Positions 37,988-47,869 are shown, counted from the first letter of the stretch. The stretch is 64,000 bases of DNA from Sulfurospirillum arcachonense DSM 9755 (GCF_000597725.1 NZ_JFBL01000012.1:1-64000); one strand, 5' to 3'. Numbers and translations are program-made. The notes: generated from the letters alone by a model not told the origin.

Positions 37988-39190
37988 TTATTTATCCAGC
38001 TCATAAGCAGCATGAAGTGCACGTACAGCTAACTCGCCATATTTTGCAGCAATAACCATTGAAATCTTAATTTCACTTGTACTAATCATCTCTAAATTGA
38101 TTCCTTCTGCTGAGAGTGTATCAAATGCTTTACAAGCTACACCACTATGGCTCTTCATTCCAACACCAACAATAGATACTTTTACAATATCACTATCATA
38201 TTCAACACTTTGTGAAGCATTTAAATTTAACATAGCATCTTTAGTCATTTCTAATTCATTTTGAGGAACTGTAAATCCTAAGTTTGTTGTTCCATCATGC
38301 CCAACATTTTGAATTATCATATCAACATTAATATTTTCACTTGCTAGTTTTCTAAAAATTTCAGCTGCAATACCTGGTTTATCTGTTACACCTCTTAGTG
38401 TTACTCTCGCTTGATTTCTATCCAATGCTACACCACTTACTACTGGTTGTTCCATAATATTCTCTTCCTTTGTTATCAATGTACCTTCATTGTCATTAAA
38501 ACTACTTCTTGTTACAAGATTTACATTTAATTTTTTTGCCATTTCAACTGAACGAGTTTGTAGTACTTTTGCTCCAAGACTTGCTAACTCTAACATTTCA
38601 TCATAAGAAATTTTTTCCAATTTTTGAGCTTTTGGCTCAATCCTAGGATCTGTTGTATATACACCATCAACATCTGTATATATTTCACATAAATCTGCTT
38701 CTAAAGCTCCTGCAATTGCTACCGCACTCAAATCACTTCCACCACGTCCAAGAGTTGAAACTTCGCCAAGTTCCGTTATGCCTTGAAAACCAGCTACTAC
38801 AACAATCTTTCCTTCGGCAAGTTTTTTTTCGATACATTTTCTATCAATATTTTCAATTCTTGCTTTCGTATGAGACTTATCAGTTCTTATACCAGCTTGT
38901 CGTCCTGTCATACCAATGGCAGGGTATCCTAATTCAGAAAGAGCAATAGCTAAAAGAGCACTCGTTACTCTTTCACCAGAACTCAATAACATATCCATCT
39001 CTCTTTGCTGAGGAGATTTACTAAAATGCTCCGCATAGCTTATTAGTTTATTTGTTTCCCCACTCATAGCAGAAACTACAACAACTACATCATTGCCTTC
39101 TTTTCTTGTTTTGGCAACTCTTTTTGCAACGGCTTCTATTCTCTCAAGTGTACCAACACTTGTACCACCGTACTTTTGTACAACCAACAT
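37988..39190 (-). CDS. lysC: Aspartate kinase
   Basis: The enzyme phosphorylates aspartate for lysine, threonine and methionine synthesis. The 400-residue monofunctional form starts VQKYGGTSVGTLERIE. VVAGFQGITELGEVSTLGRG is the central catalytic segment. Two ACT domains (from about 265; ARVTLRGVTDKPGIAAEIF and VSIVGVGMKSHSGVACKAF) imply feedback control. It supplies the pathway ending in ThrC (15842-17320). Confidence 0.97.
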   Translation of the reverse strand: MLVVQKYGGTSVGTLERIEAVAKRVAKTRKEGNDVVVVVSAMSGETNKLISYAEHFSKSPQQREMDMLLSSGERVTSALLAIALSELGYPAIGMTGRQAGIRTDKSHTKARIENIDRKCIEKKLAEGKIVVVAGFQGITELGEVSTLGRGGSDLSAVAIAGALEADLCEIYTDVDGVYTTDPRIEPKAQKLEKISYDEMLELASLGAKVLQTRSVEMAKKLNVNLVTRSSFNDNEGTLITKEENIMEQPVVSGVALDRNQARVTLRGVTDKPGIAAEIFRKLASENINVDMIIQNVGHDGTTNLGFTVPQNELEMTKDAMLNLNASQSVEYDSDIVKVSIVGVGMKSHSGVACKAFDTLSAEGINLEMISTSEIKISMVIAAKYGELAVRALHAAYELDK

Positions 39191-39191
39191 T

Positions 39192-39662
39192 TTAAATGTA
39201 TCCCTCTTTTCTAAAATATTCTAAAACTTTTTTATAAACCGGTCTTTTAAAATATGTAATAAATTTAAAAGCCTCTTTAAATTTAACAAATTTATATTCA
39301 CTAAATTCTGGTTCTTTTGTATCTAAGTTTATCTTCGCATCATCTTTTAATCTTACTAAAAAATACTTTTGCGTCTGCCCATCAAATGGGTACATCTTTT
39401 TTGCAACAGTCCCAGGAAAATCATAACTCAACCACTCAGGATACTCAGCTAAAATTTCGACTTCATCGGTTCCTATTTCTTCTTCAAGCTCTCTTAGAAG
39501 TGCTTCTTTAGGAGTTTCTCCCTTATCAATCCCACCTTGCGGAAATTGCCAAGCATCTTCTATATCATTGCGTAACGCAACAAACAATTCACACTCAAAT
39601 GGATATTTAGAAGAGACTATAACTGCTGCAACATTTGGACGATAACGTTTATTATTATGCAA
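39192..39662 (-). CDS. rppH: RNA pyrophosphohydrolase (Nudix)
   Basis: RppH removes pyrophosphate from mRNA 5' ends to start decay and also acts on dinucleoside polyphosphates. The 156-residue protein begins [13 protein letters not shown] and has the RppH-type [20 protein letters not shown] with the Nudix box continuing to the LEEEIG. It lies 1 base before lysC and is divergent from hemW across a 61-base gap. Confidence 0.94.
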   Translation of the reverse strand: MHNNKRYRPNVAAVIVSSKYPFECELFVALRNDIEDAWQFPQGGIDKGETPKEALLRELEEEIGTDEVEILAEYPEWLSYDFPGTVAKKMYPFDGQTQKYFLVRLKDDAKINLDTKEPEFSEYKFVKFKEAFKFITYFKRPVYKKVLEYFRKEGYI

Positions 39663-39723
39663 CCTCTCTCCTTTTTTGATAGAATGGTATCCAAAAAGTC
39701 ATTAAATAATCATAAGGAATATC

Positions 39724-40764
39724 TTGTTAATATACTTACATATACCATTTTGTGATTCAAAATGCCACTATTGCGCATTTAATTCATATGTTGATAAATT
39801 TTCATTAAGAGAAAATTATATGAAAGCAATCACTGTACAACTCAAAAAAGAAATAAAAAAATTTGCACCAAAAGCTCACTCTATAAAATCACTTTTTATT
39901 GGAGGAGGAACACCTTCAACCATAAGTCCATACATGTATGAAGAATTTTTTGATATATTACGTCCTTATTTAAAAAAAGATGCAGAAATAACAACCGAAG
40001 CCAATCCTAATTCAGCTTCATTAGAATGGCTTGCAGGGATGAAACAATTAGGCGTTAATCGTGTCAGTTTTGGAGTGCAAAGTTTTGATGAAAAAAAATT
40101 ACAAATTTTAGGAAGAAATCATTCTGCTAAACAAGCTATAGAAGCCATCAACAACGCACATCAAATAGGTATACAAAACATATCATGCGATTTAATCTAT
40201 GCCACCTCATTTGATGTAGAAGAAGATATAAAAAAAGCTCTAAACTTACCTATTAATCACATAAGTTCATATGCTTTAACACTTGAAGAAAATACACCAT
40301 TTTATGGCAAAGAAACTCTTATAAATAATAGTAGTACCCTAGCACAAAATTTTATAAACCAAATAGCACAAAAATTTGAGCAATATGAAATTTCAAATTT
40401 TGGTAATTACCAAAGTGTTCATAATCTTGGTTATTGGAGTGGTGATGATTATATAGGTATTGGTGCTGGAGCTGTAGGTTTTTTGAAAGATGAAAGATAT
40501 TATCCACATAAAGACATTGAAGAATATATAAAAAATCCTTTACATGTAGAAGTAGAAAAACTAACAAAAGAAGAATTAAATACAGAAAAAATCTTTTTAG
40601 GTTTACGAAGTAAAATTGGTATTAGTATTGATACTCTAACTCCCCAACAAAAAATAAAAACTGATATTTTAATAAAAGAAAAAAAACTTATATGTAAACA
40701 TAATAGACTCTACAATACAAACTTTTTGCTCTCTGATGAGATAGCTCTTTACATAATTTCTTAA
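39724..40764 (+). CDS. hemW: Radical SAM heme chaperone HemW
   Basis: HemW (HemN-like) inserts heme into respiratory proteins. The N-terminus has LHIPFCDSKCHYCAFNS, with the C-X3-C-X2-C iron-sulfur motif. FIGGGTPSTIS and GVNRVSFGVQSFDEKKL are family motifs, and the C-terminal HemN-type domain follows. The product has 346 residues. The start is TTG at 39724 with AAGGA upstream. The order tatC-tatB-hemW-rppH-lysC is conserved with C. jejuni, but the tat genes here follow hemW on the same strand. Confidence 0.93.
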   Translation: MLIYLHIPFCDSKCHYCAFNSYVDKFSLRENYMKAITVQLKKEIKKFAPKAHSIKSLFIGGGTPSTISPYMYEEFFDILRPYLKKDAEITTEANPNSASLEWLAGMKQLGVNRVSFGVQSFDEKKLQILGRNHSAKQAIEAINNAHQIGIQNISCDLIYATSFDVEEDIKKALNLPINHISSYALTLEENTPFYGKETLINNSSTLAQNFINQIAQKFEQYEISNFGNYQSVHNLGYWSGDDYIGIGAGAVGFLKDERYYPHKDIEEYIKNPLHVEVEKLTKEELNTEKIFLGLRSKIGISIDTLTPQQKIKTDILIKEKKLICKHNRLYNTNFLLSDEIALYIIS

Positions 40765-40810
40765 GCATATTTTAGCTAAAATTCAAACCTTATTATGTAA
40801 AGGATAATGT

Positions 40811-41218
40811 ATGTTTGGAATGAGTTTCGCAGAAATAATGATCATAGCTGTAATAGCTATACTATTTTTAGGACCAGATAAACTTCCATCAACTATGGTA
40901 CAAATAGCAAAATTTTTTAAATCATTCAAAAGCAGTGTAAATGATGCAAAAACTTCATTTGAACAAGAAATAAAACTTCAAGAATTAAAAGAAGAGACTG
41001 TTGAATATAAAAAGAAATTAGATGATGCTGCTACAAGTGTTAGAAAAACTGTTTCATTTGATGAACTAGAAGAGATAAAAAAATCAACAACTGGTGTAAC
41101 AGATACTTTTAATGATATAAAAAACAGTATGGATAAAGTAAACGATATGAAAAATGATCCTCTTGGTGTAAAAAAAACATTTGATAGTACTAGTACAAAA
41201 GAAAAAGGTGAAGATTAA
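40811..41218 (+). CDS. tatB: Twin-arginine translocase subunit TatB
   Basis: TatB works with TatC to bind twin-arginine signal peptides. One N-terminal membrane helix (MSFAEIMIIAVIAILFLGPDKLP) carries the conserved Glu and the GPDKLP hinge, followed by an amphipathic helix and a long charged tail. 135 residues. The stop overlaps the tatC ATG. TatA is not in the window and is probably encoded elsewhere, or this protein may serve a TatA-like role. Confidence 0.88.
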   Translation: MFGMSFAEIMIIAVIAILFLGPDKLPSTMVQIAKFFKSFKSSVNDAKTSFEQEIKLQELKEETVEYKKKLDDAATSVRKTVSFDELEEIKKSTTGVTDTFNDIKNSMDKVNDMKNDPLGVKKTFDSTSTKEKGED

Positions 41219-42138
41219 TGTTTGACGAGTTAAAACCTCATTTAGTTGAGTTAAGAAAGCGTTTAGGTATTTCTGTTGCTGTTCTTTTTGTTATGTTTTT
41301 TGCATGTTTTTCTTTTTGGGAACCAATCCTTGCATTTATGATAGCTCCTCTTGAAAGTGTACTTCCTACTGGTTCAGAAGTTATTTTTACTAAAGTACAA
41401 GAGCCTTTTTTCACTGCGTTAAAAGTTGCATTTTTTTCTGGCTTTATAATTTCTTTACCTGTTATATTTTGGCAATTTTGGCTTTTTATAGCTCCAGGTC
41501 TTTATGAAAACGAGAAAAGATTAGTTATTCCTTTTGTTCTTTTTGCAACAATTATGTTTCTCTCTGGAGCGACATTTTGTTATTATATAGTCGTACCTTT
41601 AGGTTTTGATTTTCTTGTAAACTTTGGTTCTCAACTATTTAAAGCATTGCCAAGTATAGGTGAATATGTTAGCTTTTTTACAAAATTACTTTTTGGTTTT
41701 GGTTTAGCGTTTGAACTTCCTGTTATTACTTTCTTTTTTGCAAAACTTGGTTTTGTGACAGATAGAAGTTTAATAGAATTTTTCAGATATGCAATTGTTA
41801 TTATATTTTTAGTAGCAGCACTCCTTACACCTCCTGATTTATTGACTCAGTTTTTGATGGCTGGTCCTCTTATCATCCTTTATGGTGTTTCAATTTTAGT
41901 TGCACGCGCAGTTAACCCTGCAGGCGAAGAAGATGATGACGACGATGATGGTTCTGATGAAGAAAAAACTGATGCCAATGAAGAAAAAAACGAAGATGCT
42001 AAACAAGATGATAATACAAATGAAACAAATAACGATGACATAGACGATGATGACTACGATGACTATGATGATGAAGATGACGACGACATAGATGATGACT
42101 GGCCAAAAGATACAAATAGACCAATCCTTGATTTCTAA
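41218..42138 (+). CDS. tatC: Twin-arginine translocase subunit TatC with long acidic tail
   Basis: TatC is the receptor of the Tat pathway, which exports folded proteins. Residues 1-233 form the usual six-helix protein with PHLVELRKRL, GLYENEKRLV and FGLAFELPV. Residues 234-306 are an extra cytoplasmic tail made mostly of Asp and Glu (for example GEEDDDDDDGSDEEK), making it about 50 residues longer than E. coli TatC (258). The tail is encoded by Asp/Glu-codon-rich DNA that also contains the queA start. Confidence 0.95.
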   Translation: MFDELKPHLVELRKRLGISVAVLFVMFFACFSFWEPILAFMIAPLESVLPTGSEVIFTKVQEPFFTALKVAFFSGFIISLPVIFWQFWLFIAPGLYENEKRLVIPFVLFATIMFLSGATFCYYIVVPLGFDFLVNFGSQLFKALPSIGEYVSFFTKLLFGFGLAFELPVITFFFAKLGFVTDRSLIEFFRYAIVIIFLVAALLTPPDLLTQFLMAGPLIILYGVSILVARAVNPAGEEDDDDDDGSDEEKTDANEEKNEDAKQDDNTNETNNDDIDDDDYDDYDDEDDDDIDDDWPKDTNRPILDF

Positions 42139-43135
42139 TTACGATTATACATTACCGGAATCTCTCATAGCAGAGTTTCCGGCAAATCCAAGAGATAGTG
42201 CAAAACTGCTTGTATACAATAGAAATGAAGACTCTATAACACATACGACATTTAATAAACTTTTTGATTTTTTAGATTCAAAGACAGCTGTACTTTTAAA
42301 CAATACAAAAGTCATTAAAGCAAGAATATTTGGGCAAAAAATAAGTGGAGGAAAAATTGAGCTTTTATTAAACTCTCCATTACAAAATGAAAAATTTTCT
42401 GTTTATATTAGAGGAAAAGTAAAAATAGATACAAAACTTGAATTTGACCAAGGATTAAGTGCTCAAGTTATTTCACTTCAAGAAGATGGAACCCGTGTTG
42501 TCTCTTTTTACCATCAGGATAAAAAAATCAATACTGATGAACTATTTGATATTTTAGATAAAATCGGACATATTCCACTTCCTCCATATATAAAAAGAGA
42601 AGATAATGAAGAAGACTCCGTAGAATATCAAACAGTTTTTTCTAAAGAAAAAGGAGCAGTAGCAGCTCCAACTGCTTCCCTACATTTTACTAATACTATG
42701 TTTGAAGAATTAAAAAAACAATACGATACACATTTTTTAACTTTACATGTAGGGGCTGGAACCTTTAAACCCGTTGATGTTGAAGAGATAAAAGATCATA
42801 TTATGCATTCAGAGTTTTACAATATACCTCAATCCACTTGTGATATTATTGATTCAAAAAAACCTATACTTGCTGTTGGAACAACCGTAACGAGAACAGT
42901 AGAATATTATGTAAGAGAACATCAAAGTGTTGGTAAAAGTAATCTATTTTTACATCCTAAGAATAAACCTCAAAGAGTAACTCATCTTCTAACAAATTTT
43001 CATCTGCCAAAATCTACGCTTATCATGCTAGTTGCTTCATTCATTGGTATAGAAAAAACATTAGAAATATATAAAATTGCTGTAGAAAAAAAGTATAGAT
43101 TCTTTTCTTATGGTGATGCTATGTTAATTATCTAA
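42092..43135 (+). CDS. queA: S-adenosylmethionine:tRNA ribosyltransferase-isomerase
   Basis: QueA adds the cyclopentene ring in queuosine synthesis on tRNA position 34. Conserved motifs are YDYTLPESLIAEFPANPRD near the start, LLNNTKVIKARIFG, APTASLHFTNTMFEEL and LTLHVGAGTFKPV. ATG 42092 gives 347 residues and a 47-base overlap with the acidic TatC tail. A TTG at 42128 would reduce the overlap to 11 bases. The conserved domain begins after both, so the start is not settled. Confidence 0.94.
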   Translation: MMTGQKIQIDQSLISNYDYTLPESLIAEFPANPRDSAKLLVYNRNEDSITHTTFNKLFDFLDSKTAVLLNNTKVIKARIFGQKISGGKIELLLNSPLQNEKFSVYIRGKVKIDTKLEFDQGLSAQVISLQEDGTRVVSFYHQDKKINTDELFDILDKIGHIPLPPYIKREDNEEDSVEYQTVFSKEKGAVAAPTASLHFTNTMFEELKKQYDTHFLTLHVGAGTFKPVDVEEIKDHIMHSEFYNIPQSTCDIIDSKKPILAVGTTVTRTVEYYVREHQSVGKSNLFLHPKNKPQRVTHLLTNFHLPKSTLIMLVASFIGIEKTLEIYKIAVEKKYRFFSYGDAMLII

Positions 43136-43416
43136 ATAGATAAATCTAAAAGAGAACCTATCATATCATCATAAGATTTAATAGCTTTTGTTTGTGCTTC
43201 ACTCCCTTTTTCAATAGGAATCTGTTCAGTAAGTTCACGAGCCAAGTTTGTACTTGCTTGCGTATCAGAAGATACAGCTTGAACACTCCCTTCACTAGGG
43301 TTTTGTAATGTTGTCTGAGTAGCACTAAAGTCCTCTGTATTAACATTTGCCACATTATGAGAGTTATTTGCCATCCAATTTGAGTGAGCCGCCATAGAAT
43401 TTGCATTTATTTGCAT
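43132..43416 (-). CDS. Small flagellar rod/hook-like protein
   Basis: 94 residues. The N-terminus (MAAHSNWMANNSHNVANVNT, from residue 8) looks like the basal-body rod N-terminal motif shared by FlgB/C/F/G and FlgE. The C-terminus (TKAIKSYDDMIGSLLDL) looks like the matching C-terminal helix. The middle domain is missing, so this is either a minimal rod-like protein or a relic. A strong AAGGAG site argues that it is expressed. It is convergent with queA and divergent from the ArsC-like gene. Confidence 0.7.
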   Translation of the reverse strand: MQINANSMAAHSNWMANNSHNVANVNTEDFSATQTTLQNPSEGSVQAVSSDTQASTNLARELTEQIPIEKGSEAQTKAIKSYDDMIGSLLDLSI

Positions 43417-43494
43417 AATAACTCCTTTTTAAAGTATTTATATGTATACTATACTCTTCTTAAATTAAAATATATATAAAATGTTAGGATTACT

Positions 43495-43833
43495 ATGAAA
43501 ATATATGGTATAAAAACTTGTGGTAGTGTCAAAAAAGCTATTAAATTTTTTAATGAAAACAGTATAGAATTTGATTTTATTGATTTTAAAAAAACATCCG
43601 TTGAGGAAAAAACTATAAATTCTTGGTTAAAAAAAGTTTCTATTGATACACTTTTTAACAATCGAGGGACAAAGTATAGAACGCTAAAACTAAAAGATTT
43701 GAATCTTGATGATGCAGGTAAAAAAGAGTGGCTTATAAAAGAAAATATGCTTATTAAAAGACCTGTTATTGAATTTCAAAACGATGTTATAGTTGCTTTT
43801 GATGAAGAAAAATACAAAGAAATTTTTAGCTAG
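43495..43833 (+). CDS. ArsC/Spx-family thioredoxin-like protein
   Basis: 112 residues with the thioredoxin-like ArsC fold. KTCGSVKKAIKFFNEN near the N-terminus has a single active-site cysteine, followed by FIDFKKTSV and LIKRPVIEF, the family signature. It is closest in outline to YffB-type proteins, whose substrate is unknown; true arsenate reduction is unlikely to be assignable. Its 3' end overlaps convergent ruvX by 8 bases. Confidence 0.85.
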   Translation: MKIYGIKTCGSVKKAIKFFNENSIEFDFIDFKKTSVEEKTINSWLKKVSIDTLFNNRGTKYRTLKLKDLNLDDAGKKEWLIKENMLIKRPVIEFQNDVIVAFDEEKYKEIFS

Positions 43834-44215
43834 ACAACCATCTTTCTAGAATTACTTTTGCAGCCATGGAGTCCACTTTACCATCTCTTTTTTGTTTTGT
43901 GACTCCTTTCATCATCTCTTTTGCTTCACTACTTGATCCATACTCATCACAGTACTCAACAGAGCCAGTAAATTCTAATAATGAAACAAAATGCTCTATT
44001 CTTCGCTTCATTTCTTCTTCACTCGATCCTCCTTTAGGAAGTCCAACAATAAGAGTGTCTATTTCCCACTCTTTTAAAAAACTATCTACATCATGTGCTG
44101 CTTGATTTCTATTTTTACGAAGTATTGCATTTTGAGGGCTCACGATATCTTTTCCCAAAGATATCGCAACCCCTATACGTTTTAAACCTATATCAATTGA
44201 TGCTATTTTTTTCAT
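43826..44215 (-). CDS. ruvX: Holliday junction resolvase-like RuvX (YqgF)
   Basis: YqgF-family nuclease implicated in pre-16S rRNA processing and possibly recombination. The 129-residue protein has ASIDIGLKRIGVAIS with the catalytic Asp, LIVGLPKGGSSEEE and DSMAAKVILERWL. It starts directly after the chemoreceptor stop. In H. pylori it follows dprA (HP0333-HP0334, from memory), but here an 8 kb block separates the two. Confidence 0.92.
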   Translation of the reverse strand: MKKIASIDIGLKRIGVAISLGKDIVSPQNAILRKNRNQAAHDVDSFLKEWEIDTLIVGLPKGGSSEEEMKRRIEHFVSLLEFTGSVEYCDEYGSSSEAKEMMKGVTKQKRDGKVDSMAAKVILERWLSS

Positions 44216-46099
44216 CTATGATTTAAACTTACCGAGTTCATTATTTAGCTTTTCAGTCATTGAGTGTAAATGATCTGAAGCAGTTGAAACATTTTGAACA
44301 CTCTCTACATTACTTGCTGATATATTACTTACTTCGTTCACTTCATCAACCATAGATTGAACTTTTATAGATGTATCTGCAAAATCATCAACAGTTTTAC
44401 TTGCATCACTTATTGTTTGATGAATTACAGTTGAAATCTCTACCATTTGTTCTTGAAGTTTCACTGAATCATTTGCCAGTTCATGTACTTCATTGGCATT
44501 TTCTGAAATTTCTGTATTTGCTTCCATGATTGATTGTACTACAATATTGATAGTTGCATCAATTTCTACAAGACTTTTTTGAGTACGTTCCGCTAGTTTT
44601 CTTACTTCGTCAGCAACAACAGCAAATCCACGTCCATGCTCACCTGCACGAGCTGCTTCAATCGCAGCATTTAGTGCTAGTAAATTAGTTTGATCTGCAA
44701 TATCTTTGATTATATTTAAAACTTCTTTAACTTCATTTGCATTTTGACTTACTTGATTAAGTTTTTCTGCGAGCGCTTGTTCTTTTTGAGAAGTAGTTTG
44801 CATAGTATTTTCTAACTCTTCAACTTTTCCTTTTACCTCATTTACACTCGTATATGTTTTTTCAAGTTCTACTTGAGAAGATTTAGCTTTTTCTACAGAT
44901 GTATTAAGATAAGAGTTTAACTCTTCACCTTTTTCCCTTGTTTTTGAAACAATTAAAGACTCTTTTTCTACATTTTTTCCTACTTCTACAGCAGTACTAG
45001 ATAATTCTTCCGAAATAGCAGAATTTTCTCCACTAATCTCTTTAGAAGCTTGAACAATTCTTTGTAATTTTTCTATAAAAAGATTTATATTTGTTGAAAC
45101 TTCTCCAAACTCATCTTGATTTTTTATTTCTAATCTTTGTCTTAAATCCCCATCAGATGTTCCTAACTCTTTTGCAAGTTTATTTAAATTATCCAACGGC
45201 TTCATCATTACTTTTGTACCAAATATAACTATAATTAAAGCAATTACTAAAATAATTCCACCAAGCATAAAAAGCTTTGCTGTAAGAGAATTTAAAAAAG
45301 CATATGCTACTTTTTTATCAAAAGTAACTGCTATTGTCCATGGAGTCTCTTTTGATTTAAGATATACAAGTATTTTACCATCATCGTTATATACATATTC
45401 AATTAAACCAGAATCTGAACTTTTCATTTTCTCTTTTGATCCAGGTATAAGCTCATAAACTTCTTTTCCTAAAAATTCTTTGTTAGGATGTGCTATTAAA
45501 ACACCTTTCCCATCAAGTAAAAGTCCATATCCACCTTTAAAACTAACCTCTTTCACAGCTTTCATTAAATCATCTAATCCAAGATCAATCCCATATACAC
45601 CAATGAAAACATTGTCTTTATTAAATACAGGTGCTGCTATAGAAACTATATATTTTTTTGTAAATGAATCAACATATGCATCTGTAATATTTACTTTTTT
45701 ATTTGCTTTTGTTTCTTTATACCATGGACGAACACGAGGATCATACCCTTCAGGAAGCTTAGTTTCTGACGCAAGAAGCATTCTACCATCTTCTAAACCA
45801 ACATACCCTTCCATACCACCTGCAACTAGAAGATGTTTTATTAATTGATTGTGAACGTCATTTTCTACCATATCTGCTGAATTTTTCATCTCTTTTGCAC
45901 TGGTGAAGACTATATGTTTTTTTGATTTTATCCAAACATCTATATACTTCGTTAATCCTTTGGTTTGAGCATTTAAGTAAGCTTCAACTTGTAAAATACT
46001 TTTCGCTTTTACTTCTATATAACTAAACCCACCAAATATTCCTAATCCTAACAACATCATTACTGAAATTGCAAGGGCTACTTTAGTTTTGAAGCTCAT
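44216..46099 (-). CDS. Methyl-accepting chemotaxis protein, dCache sensor
   Basis: 627 residues. The first membrane helix is at about 7-25. The periplasmic dCache domain (about 35-275) has [36 protein letters not shown] and [12 protein letters not shown], similar to amino-acid-binding dCache_1 motifs. A second membrane helix (about 278-300) and a HAMP region follow. The cytoplasmic signalling tip is [19 protein letters not shown] with [13 protein letters not shown]. The ligand is uncertain. It has 98 bases upstream of its own, including a sigma-28-like site, and abuts ruvX. Confidence 0.94.
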   Translation of the reverse strand: MSFKTKVALAISVMMLLGLGIFGGFSYIEVKAKSILQVEAYLNAQTKGLTKYIDVWIKSKKHIVFTSAKEMKNSADMVENDVHNQLIKHLLVAGGMEGYVGLEDGRMLLASETKLPEGYDPRVRPWYKETKANKKVNITDAYVDSFTKKYIVSIAAPVFNKDNVFIGVYGIDLGLDDLMKAVKEVSFKGGYGLLLDGKGVLIAHPNKEFLGKEVYELIPGSKEKMKSSDSGLIEYVYNDDGKILVYLKSKETPWTIAVTFDKKVAYAFLNSLTAKLFMLGGIILVIALIIVIFGTKVMMKPLDNLNKLAKELGTSDGDLRQRLEIKNQDEFGEVSTNINLFIEKLQRIVQASKEISGENSAISEELSSTAVEVGKNVEKESLIVSKTREKGEELNSYLNTSVEKAKSSQVELEKTYTSVNEVKGKVEELENTMQTTSQKEQALAEKLNQVSQNANEVKEVLNIIKDIADQTNLLALNAAIEAARAGEHGRGFAVVADEVRKLAERTQKSLVEIDATINIVVQSIMEANTEISENANEVHELANDSVKLQEQMVEISTVIHQTISDASKTVDDFADTSIKVQSMVDEVNEVSNISASNVESVQNVSTASDHLHSMTEKLNNELGKFKS

Positions 46100-46169
46100 T
46101 ATTTATCCTTTAATTTAATTTGTGACATAATACCCAACCTAAGATAAAAGTACTATCTATTTTAACTTT

Positions 46170-46177
46170 TATCGTCA
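46170..46177 (-). promoter_or_regulatory. Possible sigma-28 -10 element for the chemoreceptor
   Basis: The minus strand reads GACGATAA, seven of eight bases matching the GCCGATAA consensus. The -35 at the correct 15-base spacing is poor (AAAT instead of TAAA). AAAGGA lies close to the ATG. Flagellar sigma factors often drive chemoreceptors, but this site alone is not decisive. Confidence 0.4.
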
Positions 46178-46197
46178 ATAAATATAAAATTATTTTC

Positions 46198-47004
46198 TTA
46201 AAAATCCGTAAATATTGACTTTGCCCCATTATTCCATAGTTTTTCCATATCTTTTTTATCATTCACAGTAAAAATATTCACAAAAATACCTGCATTGCTA
46301 AGATTTTGTATCAAATCTGTATCTGCTATATTAAACTCTGGATGATAACTTCTCACCCTTAAACGCTTTAAACGCTTTACCAAATCTTTTGGATGTTCAT
46401 TCTCTTGTAGTGCAGCTATGTCTATATTGTTATTGAGTTTATGTACTTGTCTTAAGTATTTATGATTAAAAGATGAAAGTAGCACATAATTTACCATAAC
46501 ATTATCTTCAATAATATCTACAATTGTTTTTGCAGCCGTTTTATCAAATGGTGTTCTAACAGCATCTTTTATTTCTACATTTACAGGAAAATTATGTTTT
46601 CTAAGAAATCTTAATACTTCATCTAATGTTAAAATTCTTTGAGTTTTTAATGCTTTTAACTCTTCAATATCAACGGTACCATCTTTAATAGTTCCAAAAG
46701 GATCATCCCTTAAAAACCAAGAGCCAAAATCTAATTTTCTTAATTGTTTATAAGTATAATCAATAACCTTATAAGGTTTTTTAAACTCAGCAAAATCCTT
46801 CACATTTGAAGTTCTTTCTAATGTATTATCATGAATAATAACAGCAACACCATCTTTTGTAAATCCGACATCTAATTCTATAAAATCACTTTTTTTTATA
46901 GCTTCTTTAAAAGCAGACATTGTATTTTCAGGTCTTATAGCTCTAGCTCCTCTATGAGCAACTATAAGTTTTTTATCTTTTTTAAAATTTTCCCAAAATC
47001 CCAT
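46198..47004 (-). CDS. ugpQ: Cytoplasmic glycerophosphodiester phosphodiesterase
   Basis: The enzyme hydrolyses glycerophosphodiesters such as glycerophosphocholine to glycerol-3-phosphate and an alcohol. The 268-residue GDPD TIM barrel has LIVAHRGARAIRPENTMSAF (catalytic His and metal-site Glu), FIELDVGFTKDGVAVIIHDN (metal and second catalytic His), and VNVEIKDA. No signal peptide is present, so it is UgpQ-like rather than periplasmic GlpQ. It lies 10 bases after the importer gene potC, implying that the diester is taken up intact. GlpD of the same block would use the product. Confidence 0.92.
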   Translation of the reverse strand: MGFWENFKKDKKLIVAHRGARAIRPENTMSAFKEAIKKSDFIELDVGFTKDGVAVIIHDNTLERTSNVKDFAEFKKPYKVIDYTYKQLRKLDFGSWFLRDDPFGTIKDGTVDIEELKALKTQRILTLDEVLRFLRKHNFPVNVEIKDAVRTPFDKTAAKTIVDIIEDNVMVNYVLLSSFNHKYLRQVHKLNNNIDIAALQENEHPKDLVKRLKRLRVRSYHPEFNIADTDLIQNLSNAGIFVNIFTVNDKKDMEKLWNNGAKSIFTDF

Positions 47005-47014
47005 TATATTCTCT

Positions 47015-47869
47015 CTATTGTTCTTTTTTTGTAAATATTAAATTTATAATTGCCATTAAAGACGTAGAGACTATAAGTAAAAATGAAATTGCATTGATGA
47101 TTGGAGTACTACCATCTCTTACTTGTAAATATAAATTTATAGGTAACGTTGTATCTGAGCCTATTAAAAACAGTGTTGTATTAAAGTTTTCAAAACTCAT
47201 TAAAAAAGCGACTGCTCCGGCTCCAATAAGTGCTGGTTTTAAGTAAGGCAAAGTAATCAACCTTATAACTTCAAATCTTGTTGCACCCAAATTTAGAGCT
47301 GCTTCTTCTAATGATTTATCAAACTTTTTTAACCTAGCACTTACAACAAGTAATACAAATGTAGAGATAAAAGCAAACTGTCCAATGACAACTAACCAAA
47401 AACTTGGTCTAAAAAATTCCACATCTATACCAAAAGTATTCTCCATATATGTCCCTGCTGTATTTGTAGAGAGTAAAAGAGATATACCTAAAATAACACC
47501 AGGAATAACTAAAGGAGTCAATGCTAAAAAATAAAACCCTTGTTTAAATTTAAAATTTTCTTGTTCAAATAAAAATGCCCCCATTGTTCCTAGTGTTAAT
47601 GAAAAAATAGAAACAAAAAATGCCGTTTTTATACTTATCCAAATGCTTGTTAAATTTGAGCTATCATTAAATATCCCAACTCTATCATTCGTATTGGAAA
47701 AGAACCAATCCAAAGAGAATCCATTCCAAGGCAAAGTAGGAAACTCTGAATCATTAAAAGCTAACACACAAGTAACAACTAAAGGTGCAAATAAAAATGT
47801 ATAAAACAAAACCATATAAATTATAAAGGAGATATCATAACCTTTTGATTTAGGAAGTGATCTTATCAT
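47015..47869 (-). CDS. ABC importer permease, PotC type
   Basis: 284 residues with six membrane segments and the permease EAA loop EEAALNLGATRFEVIRLITL, which contacts the ATPase. The real start is ATG 47869 (MIRSLPKSKG), which overlaps the potB stop as ATGA; open codons upstream to 47974 lie within potB. It pairs with the PotB-type permease. By family this resembles polyamine or putrescine transport, but the gene neighbours suggest glycerophosphodiester import. Confidence 0.9.
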   Translation of the reverse strand: MIRSLPKSKGYDISFIIYMVLFYTFLFAPLVVTCVLAFNDSEFPTLPWNGFSLDWFFSNTNDRVGIFNDSSNLTSIWISIKTAFFVSIFSLTLGTMGAFLFEQENFKFKQGFYFLALTPLVIPGVILGISLLLSTNTAGTYMENTFGIDVEFFRPSFWLVVIGQFAFISTFVLLVVSARLKKFDKSLEEAALNLGATRFEVIRLITLPYLKPALIGAGAVAFLMSFENFNTTLFLIGSDTTLPINLYLQVRDGSTPIINAISFLLIVSTSLMAIINLIFTKKEQ

